Positions 47,165-57,614 of a stretch of 64,000 bases of DNA are shown here, piece after piece (positions within the stretch are counted from its first letter, which is position 1; every line of letters starts with the position of its first letter). The DNA is from Papaver somniferum. Its lineage: Eukaryota; Streptophyta; Magnoliopsida; Ranunculales; Papaveraceae. The notes under the pieces are model-generated. The model worked only from the letters and a program-made list of their open reading frames with translations. It had not been told where the DNA came from and searched no databases. The stretch spans positions 129,129,302 to 129,193,301 of the forward strand of contig NC_039363.1 of assembly GCF_003573695.1 (NCBI RefSeq), in the 5' to 3' direction. Position numbers and translations under genes: made by a program.

Positions 47165-47335
47165 ATGTTTCTCGGAGGTATGCCTCGAAAGCCAGACAAA
47201 TCAGCTGCACTGAAGCAGCTTCTAAATCACGGACTTATGTTTGTAGGATTTTGTGGTGTTGTTCGTGTCACTCCTTATATCCTCCATTACCTCTACGCTG
47301 AAAACGAACAACTCACACTCGATATCGCTATCTAG
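47165..47335 (+). CDS. TOM6: Mitochondrial import receptor subunit TOM6 homologue
   Basis: TOM6 is a tiny tail-anchored subunit that stabilises the TOM preprotein-import complex of the mitochondrial outer membrane. The 56-aa frame starts MFLGGMPRKPDKSAALKQLL, which matches the plant TOM6 pattern MF-G-x-RKPDK-ALKQL. It continues with one hydrophobic helix (GLMFVGFCGVVRVTPYILHY) and a short acidic tail ending before TAG 47333-47335. Length fits the family (about 54 aa). It lies inside a longer, out-of-frame open stretch (47119-47301) that is not the gene. A GA-rich 5'UTR precedes it, and a 3'UTR intron probably follows. Confidence 0.85.
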   Translation: MFLGGMPRKPDKSAALKQLLNHGLMFVGFCGVVRVTPYILHYLYAENEQLTLDIAI

Positions 47336-47350
47336 TTTCTTACTTTTCAG

Positions 47351-48290
47351 GTAAACCTAAACAAAACAAATCCTAGTATTGATTTTATTCAGTGTGACCG
47401 TAATATCTGTTTGATACATGAGATTAATTTAGAGATTGTAATTGATTGTCAAATTAAGTTAGGGTTTTGTTTAGAATAGAGTTTATCTGACGGGGGATAT
47501 TGGATGGTTGTCTCTAGTGAAGTATTGAGTTATTGTTTCTCTAGGTTGGGCTGATTTTCAGAAATATTTTAATTAGAGTTTCCAATTTGAGTGAAAAGAT
47601 GTTGGGAGGCCGGGATAGGGGTCTTTTGTTTGTGTTCAACACTAGTATTTGGATTTGCATTTGGCTTAGGTTATTGTTGTCATCAATATTATCTTGTCTT
47701 TGTTATTAGTTGGTTCAATGCTTGTTCTGTTGTTCTTGACTATACTTTGAAATCATTAAACTGCGAGTTCATGTACAAAGCTGTTATTAATAGCCAGGTG
47801 AATGCATGAATTTGGTGGGATAGAAGGGAGCCATCATTCTTGCTCGTGCTTAGTTGTGTTTAGCCTTTTGTTTTGATCCATTGGATTGCTGAATCACATA
47901 ATGGATATTAAAGAACCTCTTAGGCTTAAGATTTTGCATTTAAAGGTATATCTGGAGTGTTTATGTCTTTTATTTGCATTCCATGGTTTCTGCATCTTAG
48001 TTTGAATAGCCATTGTGGATTGGATGTTTTCTCTGTCATCTTTGGCAAGCAAAGAAAGTGGTTAGTTGCATTTTGATTGTGTGTTTCACACACTCAAGAA
48101 ACATAAGAGACTCTGCCCAGTCCCTACTTTGAGTTTAAAGATAAATTCTGCATTCAGATTTATACTTCCCCAAGGGTGTAATAAGTTTTTGACTTTCAGT
48201 AGTTTGCTGTCTCTGGGTTTTCTTTATGTGTGAATAGCTGCTCAATGGGTTTTCATGTGTGAATAGCTCAATGGGTTTTCTTTATTGCAG
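47351..48290 (+). other. Probable 3'UTR intron of TOM6
   Basis: Sixteen bases after the stop, TTTTCAG|GTAAAC gives a good donor at 47351. TTTATTGCAG at 48281-48290 gives a good acceptor, followed by TGGGTGTGG. Just before the acceptor a ~26-bp segment (TGTGTGAATAGCT-CTCAATGGGTTTTC) is duplicated (about 48225-48280). An intron of 940 nt in the 3'UTR is inferred from signals only. Confidence 0.5.
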
Positions 48291-48700
48291 TGGGTGTGGT
48301 TTCTAGAGCATTCAAGGATGTAGGAATAGAGGAGCTTTTGGGAGGCCTTCATGAGGGGATCTACAACGAATTTGTTTCAGTTTTTGTTGTCTCCTTAAAC
48401 TAAGGAACTCCTGCTATATGTGTTTTATAATAACTGAAGTTTTTTTATCCTGTATGGTTTTTCATTCGACGACAGTACCTAATTAATTCTATGAAATTTT
48501 CGGCAGAGCACTCCTATTATGAGTTACTCCATGGGAATAACGTTGAAGTATTTTGTGCTAACAATTTCATTACTGAAAGTTCTCATAATTCCCTTCTTTT
48601 TGTGTTGACTCTTTTGCCCCTGCATCAGTCTTGCTCTGGTTAAAAAAATAAAAGATCTATTCAAATTACCTCAACGCTTTTCATTTTCTTCCCGTGAACT
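48291..48700 (+). other. Putative terminal UTR exon of TOM6 and flank
   Basis: No open frame of note. If the 3'UTR intron is real, this holds the last exon, with possible AATAA-type signals near 48430. Beyond about 48660 repeat-derived sequence begins. Confidence 0.35.
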
Positions 48701-48758
48701 GCTGTATGTGCAAAAAAGAAAGAAGAAAAAAAGTGTTCGGGTGGCTTCAGACAAGCTT

Positions 48759-48841
48759 CCCATTACAAAAGATTGCAATATTACAGGTGGCTGCTGCTTC
48801 CCATTACAAAAGATTGCAATATTAACAGGTGGCTGCTGCTT
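48759..48841. repeat. Two-copy tandem repeat, 41-bp period
   Basis: CCCATTACAAAAGATTGCAA... starts at 48759 and again at 48800, each ending in AGGTGGCTGCTGCTT. The second copy has one extra base. Confidence 0.9.
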
Positions 48842-48889
48842 CATTTGCAAGAATTTGCAAATAACATTTAATCTTAAACAGGAGTCAAT

Positions 48890-49440
48890 GTTCATCTCTT
48901 CCAAAACATGGTGGGAGATAAAGGGAGATAAAGTTTGGAACAGACTGCTGCCAAATTTTAGAAATTTTAAGCTTCCTAGCATATTTTGCGAAAGCATCAG
49001 TTGGTTTATTGCAATCTCTACTAACTGCCTTATTGCAATATCTACTAACTGCCGACAGTTCCAGCTAATAAGGTTACTTGAACGGCGTCTAATATCCTCA
49101 ATGATTCTCTAATTTTGCCAAGCCAAGCAAGTGTGTACTCCATTAATGGCAGCCGCAACAGTTTTTGAATCTGTCTCAAGCCTTGAGTGTTTGTAAATCT
49201 GTCTCAAGCCTTGGGTACTGTATCAAACTGTATCCAAACTGCATCACAAAGCCTCCACAGCGTTTAGATGTCCATGCTTGTAGATACATCTCGAGGATTG
49301 ATGTGCACCTGCAAAATCTCTAGAGATTAGACCCATGCCACTATCTTTAGATTTTAACTTGAAAGAAGCATCACAATTTATGACAGCATAAGGATAAGGA
49401 GGGGAAGTCCAAGCAATGACTTTCAGAGTTTGAACATAAC
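48890..49440 (-). pseudogene. RNase H-like (RVT_3-type) fragment, disabled
   Basis: On the minus strand from about 49440 the reading is WTSPPYPYAVINCDASFKLK..., with the first catalytic Asp, then GMGLISRDFAG, LETDSKTVAAAINGV with the central Asp, and CNKPTDAFAKYARKL at the C-terminus. Stops and two internal duplications (a ~24-bp unit near 49006-49056 and a CTGTCTCAAGCCTTG unit near 49170-49215) break it. It may derive from a host RNase H-like gene or a LINE; no reverse transcriptase is adjacent. Confidence 0.6.
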
Positions 49441-49929
49441 CCTTCTGTTAATTCAGCCTCCTGAATTGCTTTGCAGGAATCATGAGTAAACTGAACTATT
49501 GAAGATGATGAGGTTGTGACTTTACCAGGTGGTTGATTTTGCTGTGCAGAAAGAGAAACAGGATACGGAGCTACCTTGATTTGTGGTTATTACACCTCTT
49601 TAGCTATTATTGTGGCCACAAGTCCTCACGCTTCAATACCCTCTATGAAAATAGTGATATTGCTCAGAACTTGTTGGGTAGGGAATGATTGGGTACCACA
49701 ATTATTCTTAGTATTACGAAAAGAAGCACCTGCATGTAGATGTAAGATGAGAAATGATGGTTATATAATTGTTAAAGAGATAGACCATAGCAGTGTCTAT
49801 CATCTACACTCAAAAAGTGACAACTTGGTCTAAAATAATGCCCAAGGCCTTCCATACGTTTGGCAAAACGCTACAGGTCTGCTTCTCGTCTTCTTTTAAG
49901 AGATCCGTTCATAGCAGTAACTATATTCA

Positions 49930-51972
49930 TTACCAAAAATCTCGACAGGAGCAATTTCCGTCGTTAAAATGGTGAAACCGCAAGGAGTCCCTAAGAGTAA
50001 TGCGCAGCCCAACAATATTGGACATGAACTTAATAGCAGTATGACAGTCTCCGCACACTCTTAGGTTCTTAAATACACGAATGGATGATCCCCCCTTCAG
50101 ATTTAGTATGCCGAAAGCAACTGCTAACTTCTCGCTATGGCTACAGAGAACCTGTTCTTTCTCCTCTTGATCCACATCTTGCAGAACATAGTCAGTGTTA
50201 GGCATATAACCAGCGAGTCTCATCTTTTCGCCTAATTCATCTAGAAAACTGTAGATTGCATCACTCTTATCGTTTTCTTTATCACCCGCCACAAAGGTAT
50301 AAACTTTATTCTTTACTTGAATCCAACTGCAACCAGGCATTTTAAATATTCCTCTATCTCTCATCATTTCCCTAATTTCTGATGCATCATCCCACAGTTT
50401 TGCAGTTACAAGAATGTTTGATAACAAGACATAGTTCCCTGGATTCTCAGGTTCAATTTCAAAAAGTCGCTTTGCAGCAATCTTTCCCAAGTCTGCATTT
50501 TTATATACCCTACAAGCTCCTAGCAGTGCACCCCAGGCACCAGCAGTTGGCTGTACTGGCATTTCCTGGATGAACTCATACGCCTTTTTTAGTTGACCTG
50601 AACGACTAAGGACATCAACCATGCAAGAATAGTGATCTGCATCAGGTTCAATCATATAATCCCTACTCATTGAACTCAAAATTGACTGGGCTTCATCAAC
50701 AAGCCGTGAATGGCTGCACCCGGATAAAACTCCAGTGAAAGTAATGGAATTAGGCTTAACCCCTGAATTCAACATTTTGTGAAAAAGTGACAAGGCTTCT
50801 TCACCGTTACCATGCATTGAGTTCGCCAAGATCATTGTGTTCCATGCAATAGTGTCTCTCTGCAGAAGGTTATCGAACACTCTTCGCGAAAGATCCAACT
50901 CGCCACATTTTGCATACATGAAAACTAGAGAAGTCCCCACAACTATATCTTCTAAATGTTGATGTCTGTAACTATATCCATGAATCTCTCTACCTCCCCT
51001 TAAGCTTTCCAAATCAGTGCAGGCTGGCAAGACACTGGCAACTGTAATATTGTTAGGTTTGAACCCTAAATCTTGCATCCGAACAAACAGTTCAAGTGCT
51101 TCCTGTGTTCGTCCATTTTGCATGCACCCGCTGATCACAGAGTTCCACGAGGCAGAGTCCAGCTTAACCCCCTCGTTTATCATCTGTTGGAAGAAATTGA
51201 GAGCTTTGTCGCATTCTCCGTTTGAGAATTGACTCGCCAGTATCACATTCCAAGACACAATATCTCTTTGAGACATGTTCTCAAAAACAAGCTCTGAATT
51301 TCTTATGCTTGCACAATTAGCATACATATTAACTAGCGCACTACTCACAAAGACATTATCTCCCATTAAATTTCTCACTGCAAACCCATGAATCTCTCTA
51401 CCAGAATTCAAGTCTTTCAAATCCGAACAGGCGGGAAGTGTAGAAGACACTGTTATGGTGTTAGGTTTCACGCCACTTAAACACATTTCACGCAAAATTC
51501 GCAAAGCTTCCCTTGGAAACCCACAGTTGATATAACAAGATAAGAGTGAAGTCCATGAAATCACATCTCTTGTGGACAACTCGTAGAAAACCTTTTTTGC
51601 ACCTTGTATGAACCTACATTTGCCATACATATCAATCAAGGCATTCCCTAGTAAAAGGTCTGATTCAAATCCGAATCTAATTGCATCTTCATGAACCTTT
51701 TTAGCTTTGACAAGATCTGCCAACACTGCACATGCCTTGGCTACCGACTGCAAAACCAATCGATCGGGTTCTATATTCCATTTCAGTAAATCAGAGTATA
51801 TTTCGACTGATTGTTTAGGGAAACCGTGTTTTGTATGAGCAGAAATTAAGATAGTCCATAAACGAATATCTGGTTGAGGAATTTTGTTGAACAACTTGCG
51901 AGCATTTTCTATATCCCCCGAATTTATACAAGTTTTGAAGAATTTGATACTGATATTGGAAGAATGATTCAT
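49930..51972 (-). CDS. Pentatricopeptide repeat protein, PLS class with E and DYW domains
   Basis: PLS-DYW proteins bind specific organellar transcripts, and the DYW domain deaminates C to U. The intronless 680-aa frame begins MNHSSNISIKFFKTCIN and holds about a dozen PPR units (residues ~10-480), for example DIVSWNVILASQFSNGECDKAL. The E region follows (~483-587, with PENPGNYVLLSNI and MPGCSWIQV). The DYW domain spans 588-680. Catalytic HSE is at 612-614, zinc ligands CGDCH at 640-644, and the second site HH...CSC at 667-676. The C-terminus is DFW rather than DYW. All deaminase residues are present and no stops or frameshifts occur, so it should be functional. The N-terminus lacks an obvious organelle presequence as annotated, and an upstream start was not found. 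The RNA target cannot be read from sequence by eye. Confidence 0.95.
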   Translation of the reverse strand: MNHSSNISIKFFKTCINSGDIENARKLFNKIPQPDIRLWTILISAHTKHGFPKQSVEIYSDLLKWNIEPDRLVLQSVAKACAVLADLVKAKKVHEDAIRFGFESDLLLGNALIDMYGKCRFIQGAKKVFYELSTRDVISWTSLLSCYINCGFPREALRILREMCLSGVKPNTITVSSTLPACSDLKDLNSGREIHGFAVRNLMGDNVFVSSALVNMYANCASIRNSELVFENMSQRDIVSWNVILASQFSNGECDKALNFFQQMINEGVKLDSASWNSVISGCMQNGRTQEALELFVRMQDLGFKPNNITVASVLPACTDLESLRGGREIHGYSYRHQHLEDIVVGTSLVFMYAKCGELDLSRRVFDNLLQRDTIAWNTMILANSMHGNGEEALSLFHKMLNSGVKPNSITFTGVLSGCSHSRLVDEAQSILSSMSRDYMIEPDADHYSCMVDVLSRSGQLKKAYEFIQEMPVQPTAGAWGALLGACRVYKNADLGKIAAKRLFEIEPENPGNYVLLSNILVTAKLWDDASEIREMMRDRGIFKMPGCSWIQVKNKVYTFVAGDKENDKSDAIYSFLDELGEKMRLAGYMPNTDYVLQDVDQEEKEQVLCSHSEKLAVAFGILNLKGGSSIRVFKNLRVCGDCHTAIKFMSNIVGLRITLRDSLRFHHFNDGNCSCRDFW

Positions 51973-52235
51973 TGAAATATTTGAATAAACCCTGGTTTAC
52001 AGACTAATCAGGTGAGGCTTAGTTAGTTTGTGATTTTTAAGCTGTTTTTCTCTGGCGGGAAAAACTACTGGCTCAACTTTTTCCTGAGTATAACGTGCCT
52101 TTACAACGGTAGTTAAAAAGTCAGCTTCATAGTTTATATCCCCGCCCCAAATTGGCTCATTGCGCTGGCGTAATTTGATGTGAGTTTGTCGTTGGGCTCA
52201 GTCATATTTGGCTTGCCAACCCAATCTTAATAGCA
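51973..52235. other. PPR gene 5' flank
   Basis: This is the promoter side of the minus-strand PPR gene. No clear TATA box was identified. The DNA transposon at 52245 lies ~270 bp from the PPR start codon. Confidence 0.4.
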
Positions 52236-52244
52236 AAGAGCATA
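52236..52244. other. 9-bp direct repeat (AAGAGCATA), left copy
   Basis: It is repeated exactly at 57915-57923, immediately outside the terminal inverted repeats. A 9-bp duplication is the Mutator-like signature. Confidence 0.7.
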
Positions 52245-52339
52245 AGGATAACCCCTATGGTCTTCTAATCTAGCAGCTAGATTGGGCATCCACGTCAGCT
52301 AGGGCAACTTCCTAAGCCCTATGGTGTGACGAATCTCGC

Positions 52340-52440
52340 AGCGGACCGCTGAATAGTACAGCGTCGAACGCTGAACCGAACAACGTTTAACTTGGTCAGC
52401 TAGGTTGACAACGCTGAACTATTCAGCGTCCAAGAATCGG
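52340..52440. repeat. Left subterminal palindromic array (CGCTGAA/TTCAGCG)
   Basis: Within 100 bp several CGCTGAA words occur in both orientations, including CGCTGAACTATTCAGCGT near 52410. The same words crowd 56065-56215 and 57615-57780. Such arrays are typical transposase-binding or hairpin-forming subterminal regions. Confidence 0.7.
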
Positions 52441-52635
52441 GTTTCTCCAATGCAGAAGCCTTTCTCCTCAGTTCTTCCCCATTTCATTTGTTTCTCAAAC
52501 ACACTCGGAAATGGATTTTGTAGATCAATCATTCTAGGAATTTATTTCTCGGATCCTTCCGTGGGTTTGTTCTCCATCGAATCCTTGATCGTTTGATAGT
52601 ATTTTCATTCAATTCCGTCCACGAAATTGATTGAG

Positions 52636-53007
52636 GTAAGGATTTAAAACTTTAGGTTTCTTTTTTCTTGATTTTTGATTATGATGAAAATTTGATGAAA
52701 TTGATGATTGATAGTTGATACAATGCATGATTTAGATGATATGATTACGTGATTTGAATGATATTTGATTGAAATTGATTTTTAGAATTTTTAGGGTTTA
52801 ATTTGAGTATTTGTGATGAAAAAAAATGAAATTTTGATACTTTGATTATTTGTATGATGAAAATGAATGATAATGATAATTTAGTTTGTATGGATGAATT
52901 GCTAATAATAATTTAGTTTGTATGGATGAATTGCTAATGATAATTTAGTTTGTATGGATGAAAATGAATGATAATGATATTTTTTTCATGTTTGTTATTG
53001 ATTGTAG
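52636..53007 (+). other. Probable 5'UTR intron of the PMD gene, with 32-bp minisatellite
   Basis: Donor GAG|GTAAGG at 52636 and acceptor ATTGATTGTAG at 53007 frame an AT-rich intron. It holds three tandem 32-bp units (landmark TTAGTTTGTATGGATGAA at 52881, 52913 and 52945). Confidence 0.55.
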
Positions 53008-53008
53008 T

Positions 53009-55015
53009 ATGAGTATGGATGAAATGCTAGATCGGTTGGATGTAGTTTCATCAAAGAATTGTGATAGACATGTATGTCACGATGTTATGAAAGACGCTCG
53101 CAAAGTAAGCTTTAGAGGTATATTAAATGATATTGAAGAGTATTACAAAATTGTAGTGAAAGATAATCCAATAGCACAACGATATTGTGTCAATTGTGGA
53201 TTTTCTTTTGTTTTTGAGTTTGATTTCGCTAATGGGGATAGAGCCTTAGTTGAAGCCATAGCTGAGAGATGGTGGTAAAAAACCAAGAGATTTCATTTTA
53301 GGGAGTTTGAAATTGGCCTCATTCCTTTAGATTGATACATGTTAATAGGAATTCCCATTGGTGACCCTAGTAAACAACCAGTAGTTATGCCGCAGTTGGG
53401 TAGTTTTCTAACATATACTGCTCGTGATGATTTATATTTTTCGGATATCAAAAATCATGGTGCATGGGACTCTAAGAAAAATTCATTTTCCTTGGCTATC
53501 TTGAAAAACTACATTGAAAGTAGAAAAGACCAGGATAATACTGGGTGTGCAGAGACATTGACACGAGCATTCTTTATGTGGTGTTTTGGTCATTATCTTC
53601 TAGCACATTTCACTGGAAAAGTAGATAAACGTTGGGTTCTGTTGTTGGCGGACTTAGATAGAGTTGGGGAGTATGATAGGGGTATAGCTTTGTTAAGTAA
53701 TACCTATAAATATCTCGATGATTGGTCAACCAAGGATACGAATTTAGCTGGCATGGCTATGGTACTTGAGTATTGGTACTATTACTACTTCCGTAACATG
53801 CAACCCTTGCTTTTTCAGACACCTGGAGGACATTTTGATATTTTCCCAAAGATTTGTCTCTTCAAGAAGATTATTATTGCATAAAGGAAGAGAGGACATC
53901 AAGGAGGCCAAAAGAATACAATGAAGCACTCAGTCAAAATCGCAAGAATACAGATTGACACTAGAACAAGGGAATAATGTATTTGGCAACCATGGGAAGA
54001 TAGTGAGTATTCTGTGGGAGACCAATATGAGTACGCACTAAATGTATCTGAAAAGAGAGTTCTGTTTTTGACTTTGAAAAACGCACAAGAGTTAGTTGTT
54101 ACTTAGCAGAGAGATTCCAGGGGCATATTAAAGGTGAGATTGTAATCCCAAAAAATCCTTCAAATTTAGAAAAAATTGATGACAGAGATATTGTAGAGGT
54201 CACCGACTATTATGCAGTGAGGATCAATATAACACTTGGTGGAAGAAGAAGAGTATTGGACCTTATGTCACTGAGTCATACCATGCACAGAACGTCGATG
54301 AGATAGCATTAGGTAGCTCAGATGTTCCTCGCCGTTTGTTTCCTAGTCATCCTCCTCCTGACATGATGTCGCAGACATATACCTATGACATACAAAACGA
54401 GCCCCTATCACAACTGCCGGAGATAGATTTCAATTTACCATTTTCCAGTGAAGCCGGCGTACAACGTCAATTACAAGTTCCAAGGGTTCCTTGTCCGTAT
54501 AACTGTCGGGAGATGAATTTGACAGTGGTAAGTACATTTACATTTTGTACTCATTTTCATTTTAACTTTTGGGAGATGAATTCGACTAAATTATCTAATT
54601 TATACACTTGTAGGATGATTGCTTTAGGTTTATGGAACAACAATGTTCATTCCAGCTTGGAGCTCGTCAACTCGTACGGGAAGAGACATACAAAATGGAT
54701 ACAACTTCATGCTCCTCATCTGGCAGATCTACATTTTCTTCAGTACCATCTATCTAATCCCGAATACCAAATGAAGCTAGTGCATCACAAGACCTCACAT
54801 TAGGTGGTACATATGAATGGGCTACAGGTCAATAATTTTACACTCCTACGGTCGAAGATGGAGCTACTACATCACAATATCAACAACAAGGAAATGCACA
54901 ATATCAACAAGGAGAAAATGAATTTACCGATGCGTTGTTGGCAGAAAGCGAGCCTAACATTGTTTATGATACTCAGTTCATCCAACAACCCCATAATTTC
55001 TTTGACCTGAATTAA
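53009..55015 (+). pseudogene. Plant mobile domain (PMD, MAIN-like) gene, disabled
   Basis: PMD proteins (PF10536, 'aminotransferase-like, plant mobile domain') are found in plant transposons and in host genes of the MAIN/MAIL family. From ATG 53009 one frame gives VEAIAERWW, a TAA (53276), KTKRFHFREFEIGLIPLD, a TGA where Trp is usual, then YMLIGIPIG. It continues through 53884 with LTRAFFMWCFGHYLLAHFTG and VLLLADLDRVGEYDRGIALLSNTYKYLDDW, the core of the domain. Downstream fragments in shifted frames (about 53890-54300) and the tail to TAA 55013-55015 (QFIQQPHNFFDLN) complete it. A further acidic frame at 55168-55362, after a TTTTATAG acceptor-like site, may be another 3' exon. Two nonsense changes and later frameshifts disable it. 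Confidence 0.75.
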
Positions 55016-56060
55016 ATTACTTGTCGTTGTGTTTAAATTACTTGTCATAGTGTTTATGAAACCATATGGAGTGTTATACTTTTAAGTACTATTTATTTTA
55101 TGGAGTGTTGTTTGTTGTTTATTTATTTTTATGGCGTGTTTTTATTTATTTATTTTTATAGCGTGTTTTGGGCACAACTTCGCTTGGAACTCACTACACA
55201 CATTTGGAACCGACACGGAGAAGTCTGAGAGATGGTGATATTCCAAACATGGTTATGGATGATGCCTTGCCGGAAGTTCATGAGGGTACAACCGACGTGG
55301 ACACCGATGAAGATCAATATGACCCTCAAGGAGATGGTGCATATTATGAGAATGGAGAGTAAATTTCATATTCACCAATTTATTTAACCATAATACTCCT
55401 TTATTTTAATCAAGCACGTTTTCATTAATAAGTAGACATTTTAATTAGTTCTTGTAAACTCCATAATACTCTTTTTTTCACTTAAGTACGTTTAAAATTA
55501 CATTACATATTTAACTAGAATTCATAATGCTTCTTCATGCATATACTTCTTCATAATACTTCTTTGGTGATATTCCATACTTCTTCATAATACTTCTTCA
55601 TGCATATGCTTCATAACCAAATATCTCCAAAGCAGTATTATGAATGAATGAATGACATTCTATTATCCGTTTGGTCTAAATCCATAACATCTTCACGATT
55701 ACCATTTGATGCCCTTAATGAAATGACAAAAAGCTTGCAATAATGCTTGATGTTTGCTAACCGAAATTGTAGTTGTTTTTTGCATCTTCCATTAGCATTA
55801 CCATTAATTCTCACAAATTCTTCAACAAGCTTGTTCCCAAAAGATGTTGGTTGTTTGATGCATGTTAATTTTGTGAAAACTTCTCGCCAAGTCATTATCT
55901 TCGGTAATTGAGAATGCAACCATGCTTGATTTTTGAATTGAGAATTTAGGAGAAGAAGAGAGTGAAACTTCACAAGTTTGGGGTGGGGATTTTCAGTTCA
56001 TGTGTTGAGTTTATATAGAGATATGAAGTGATCTGAGTTTGGGCTAAAAATGTAGCCGTT
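55016..56060. other. Middle of the gene-carrying transposon
   Basis: Mostly AT-rich non-coding DNA with CTTCTTCATAATACTTCTT-type repeats (55520-55610). The plus frame 55168-55362 (acidic, TDVDTDEDQYDPQGDG) and the minus frame 55638-55973 are treated separately. Confidence 0.4.
55638..55973 (-). CDS. Hypothetical 111-aa minus-strand protein in the transposon
   Basis: It starts MKFHSLLLLNSQFKNQAWLH and has a basic centre (GNANGRCKKQLQFRLANIKHY). A TATATAAA lies on the same strand at 56017-56010, only 37 bp before the ATG, which would leave a very short leader. I do not recognise a domain. It could be a chance frame or a captured gene fragment. Confidence 0.25.
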   Translation of the reverse strand: MKFHSLLLLNSQFKNQAWLHSQLPKIMTWREVFTKLTCIKQPTSFGNKLVEEFVRINGNANGRCKKQLQFRLANIKHYCKLFVISLRASNGNREDVMDLDQTDNRMSFIHS

Positions 56061-56064
56061 AGTC

Positions 56065-56215
56065 ACAGCGTTGAACCAAACAGCGTCCAACGCTGAACCA
56101 AACCGGTCTTTGCCTAAGAGCCGCAAGATCAAAAGTGATCGTTGAATCTCAACGGCAGGAAATGAAGCGTTGTATCATTCCGCGCTGCAGCGCTGAACGG
56201 TTCAGTGCTGAGCAA
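56065..56215. repeat. Internal palindromic array (CGCTGAA/TTCAGCG family)
   Basis: Words such as CAGCGTTGAACCAAACAGCG, ACGCTGAACC and CGCTGAACGGTTCAGTGC occur just upstream of the Myb-like gene's TATA box (56309-56316). This suggests either a nested element boundary or a duplicated terminus. Confidence 0.6.
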
Positions 56216-56308
56216 TCTCATCCATTAGATCAAATATGACCGTTGAATGTCAACGGTTCTGATTTAGTGGATGTTTGAAACCTCAACAGCTATATTTTCA
56301 GGCTACCC

Positions 56309-56316
56309 TATAAATA
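56309..56316 (+). promoter_or_regulatory. TATA box of the Myb-like gene
   Basis: TATAAATA lies 107 bp before the ATG at 56416 and is followed by a pyrimidine-rich leader. Confidence 0.55.
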
Positions 56317-56415
56317 GAGAACTACGTCTCCTTCATCCCTCACGCCAAAATCAATTGATTATCTTCTTCATTGATTTTCTTCTTCTTCTTCACATAATTT
56401 TGTTCATACAAAATT

Positions 56416-57401
56416 ATGACACAGTTTACTACAAAAGAAGAAGAGGCACTAATTTATGGTTAGGTTATAGCAAGCAACGATCCGATTTGTGGAAAAGATA
56501 AAAAAGGTGTAGTATATTGGAGGAAGATTATTGAAGAGTACAATAAAATAAAATGCCTTGATGGTGTCGAAAGAGATAAAAAGTCATTGCAAACAAAGTG
56601 CAACACATTGAGAACCGAAGTGAAAAGATATCTTTCACATGTCAGGCCTTACTTTCGAAACAGACCTACGGGGTTGACAGAGGTGGATTATGTAAGTACC
56701 TCAAAAAAAATTTAATGTTTTCTTTCTTCCATTTTGATCTCTTTCTTTCTTTATCTAAATTTTTCCTTTCATTTTTTCCCCAATATCGTCGTGGACAACA
56801 GAATTATGAAGAAGAGGTTGGAAGACTTTGGAAGCACGAATCGGTTTTCCAGATCCTGGAGACCTATCAACCCGATTACAACCCAGCGGTGAATAATGAT
56901 GATGGAGTCGGTACTTCCACTCAACCTACTCAATAGACTCAAGCTACTCAAGAAAATGAAGATGATAATATGGATGAAGATTTGAAAAATATGGCAAGGT
57001 TTGGTAGCACTTTATCTACTCATAATTATGAAACCTCGGACATATCAAAGAGAAGACGCTATTTCGAACAAACATATGACGTTAGAAGTGGAGGGAAAGA
57101 TCAAGCAAAGAAAAGGGCTCGTGAGGCTAAAGCATCGCAGAAAGCAGATGAAAAAATGGATAAACTCATCGAACTTTTTGAAAACGCACAAGCACAAAGA
57201 GTGGACAAGTATGAAACAAAGGAAGAGTATCTGAAGAAGAACATGGAAAACTCTTCAATCTTGGCACAAACGCAGCAAATTGAATCGGACATGAAGATCC
57301 TACGACAACCCTTGGATGAATTACAGGAATGGGAGAAACCTGTCTACAAAATATGGAAGAACGAGATTTTAGCCCGTCATGGATTGCCACTTATCCCCTA
57401 A
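56416..57401 (+). pseudogene. Myb/SANT-like (NAM-associated type) transposon gene, two stops
   Basis: Exon 1 (56416-56691) begins MTQFTTKEEEALIYG, then a TAG where Trp is expected, then VIASNDPIC...GVVYWRKIIEEYN...LQTKCNTLR: a single Myb/SANT DNA-binding fold. Donor TAT|GTAAGT at 56692 and acceptor GACAACAG at 56801 remove 110 nt in phase. Exon 2 gives YEEEVGRLWKHESVFQILETY (the usual C-terminal half of this domain), a second TAG at 56934-56936, then a long charged helix (DQAKKRAREAKASQKADEKMDKLIELF) and the end LARHGLPLIP. Such proteins are ORF1 partners of PIF/Harbinger transposases and also occur as NAM-associated genes. Only two stops separate it from an intact frame. Confidence 0.8.
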
Positions 57402-57614
57402 ATTAAAGTGATATATTAGTAATAATTTAAGTTATTTAGAAGTAGGATTTCAATTTCAATGTAGTTTTTCATGTTTTAAGTTATTTAGAAGTATGATTTC
57501 AATTTCAATGTAGTTTTTTGAAACAAACAACTATTGGAACAAATTGCCAAACACTTGCCAAACATTTAGAAAATGAGATTCTGTGAAAAAATAACCGTTG
57601 GTGTAAAAAAGGTC

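Noticed and set aside
47119..47301. 60-aa Arg/Lys-rich frame overlapping TOM6
   Set aside because: It starts in the GA-rich leader and is out of frame with the clearly conserved TOM6 protein.
49576..49833. 85-aa plus-strand frame upstream of the PPR 3' end
   Set aside because: No domain; it lies in repeat-derived sequence next to the RNase H fossil.
52236..52250. TAA target duplication (PIF/Harbinger) for the 5.67-kb transposon
   Set aside because: It is possible, but the longer exact 9-bp AAGAGCATA repeat with symmetric AGG(A/C)TAACCCC ends is the better-supported reading. Kept as an alternative.
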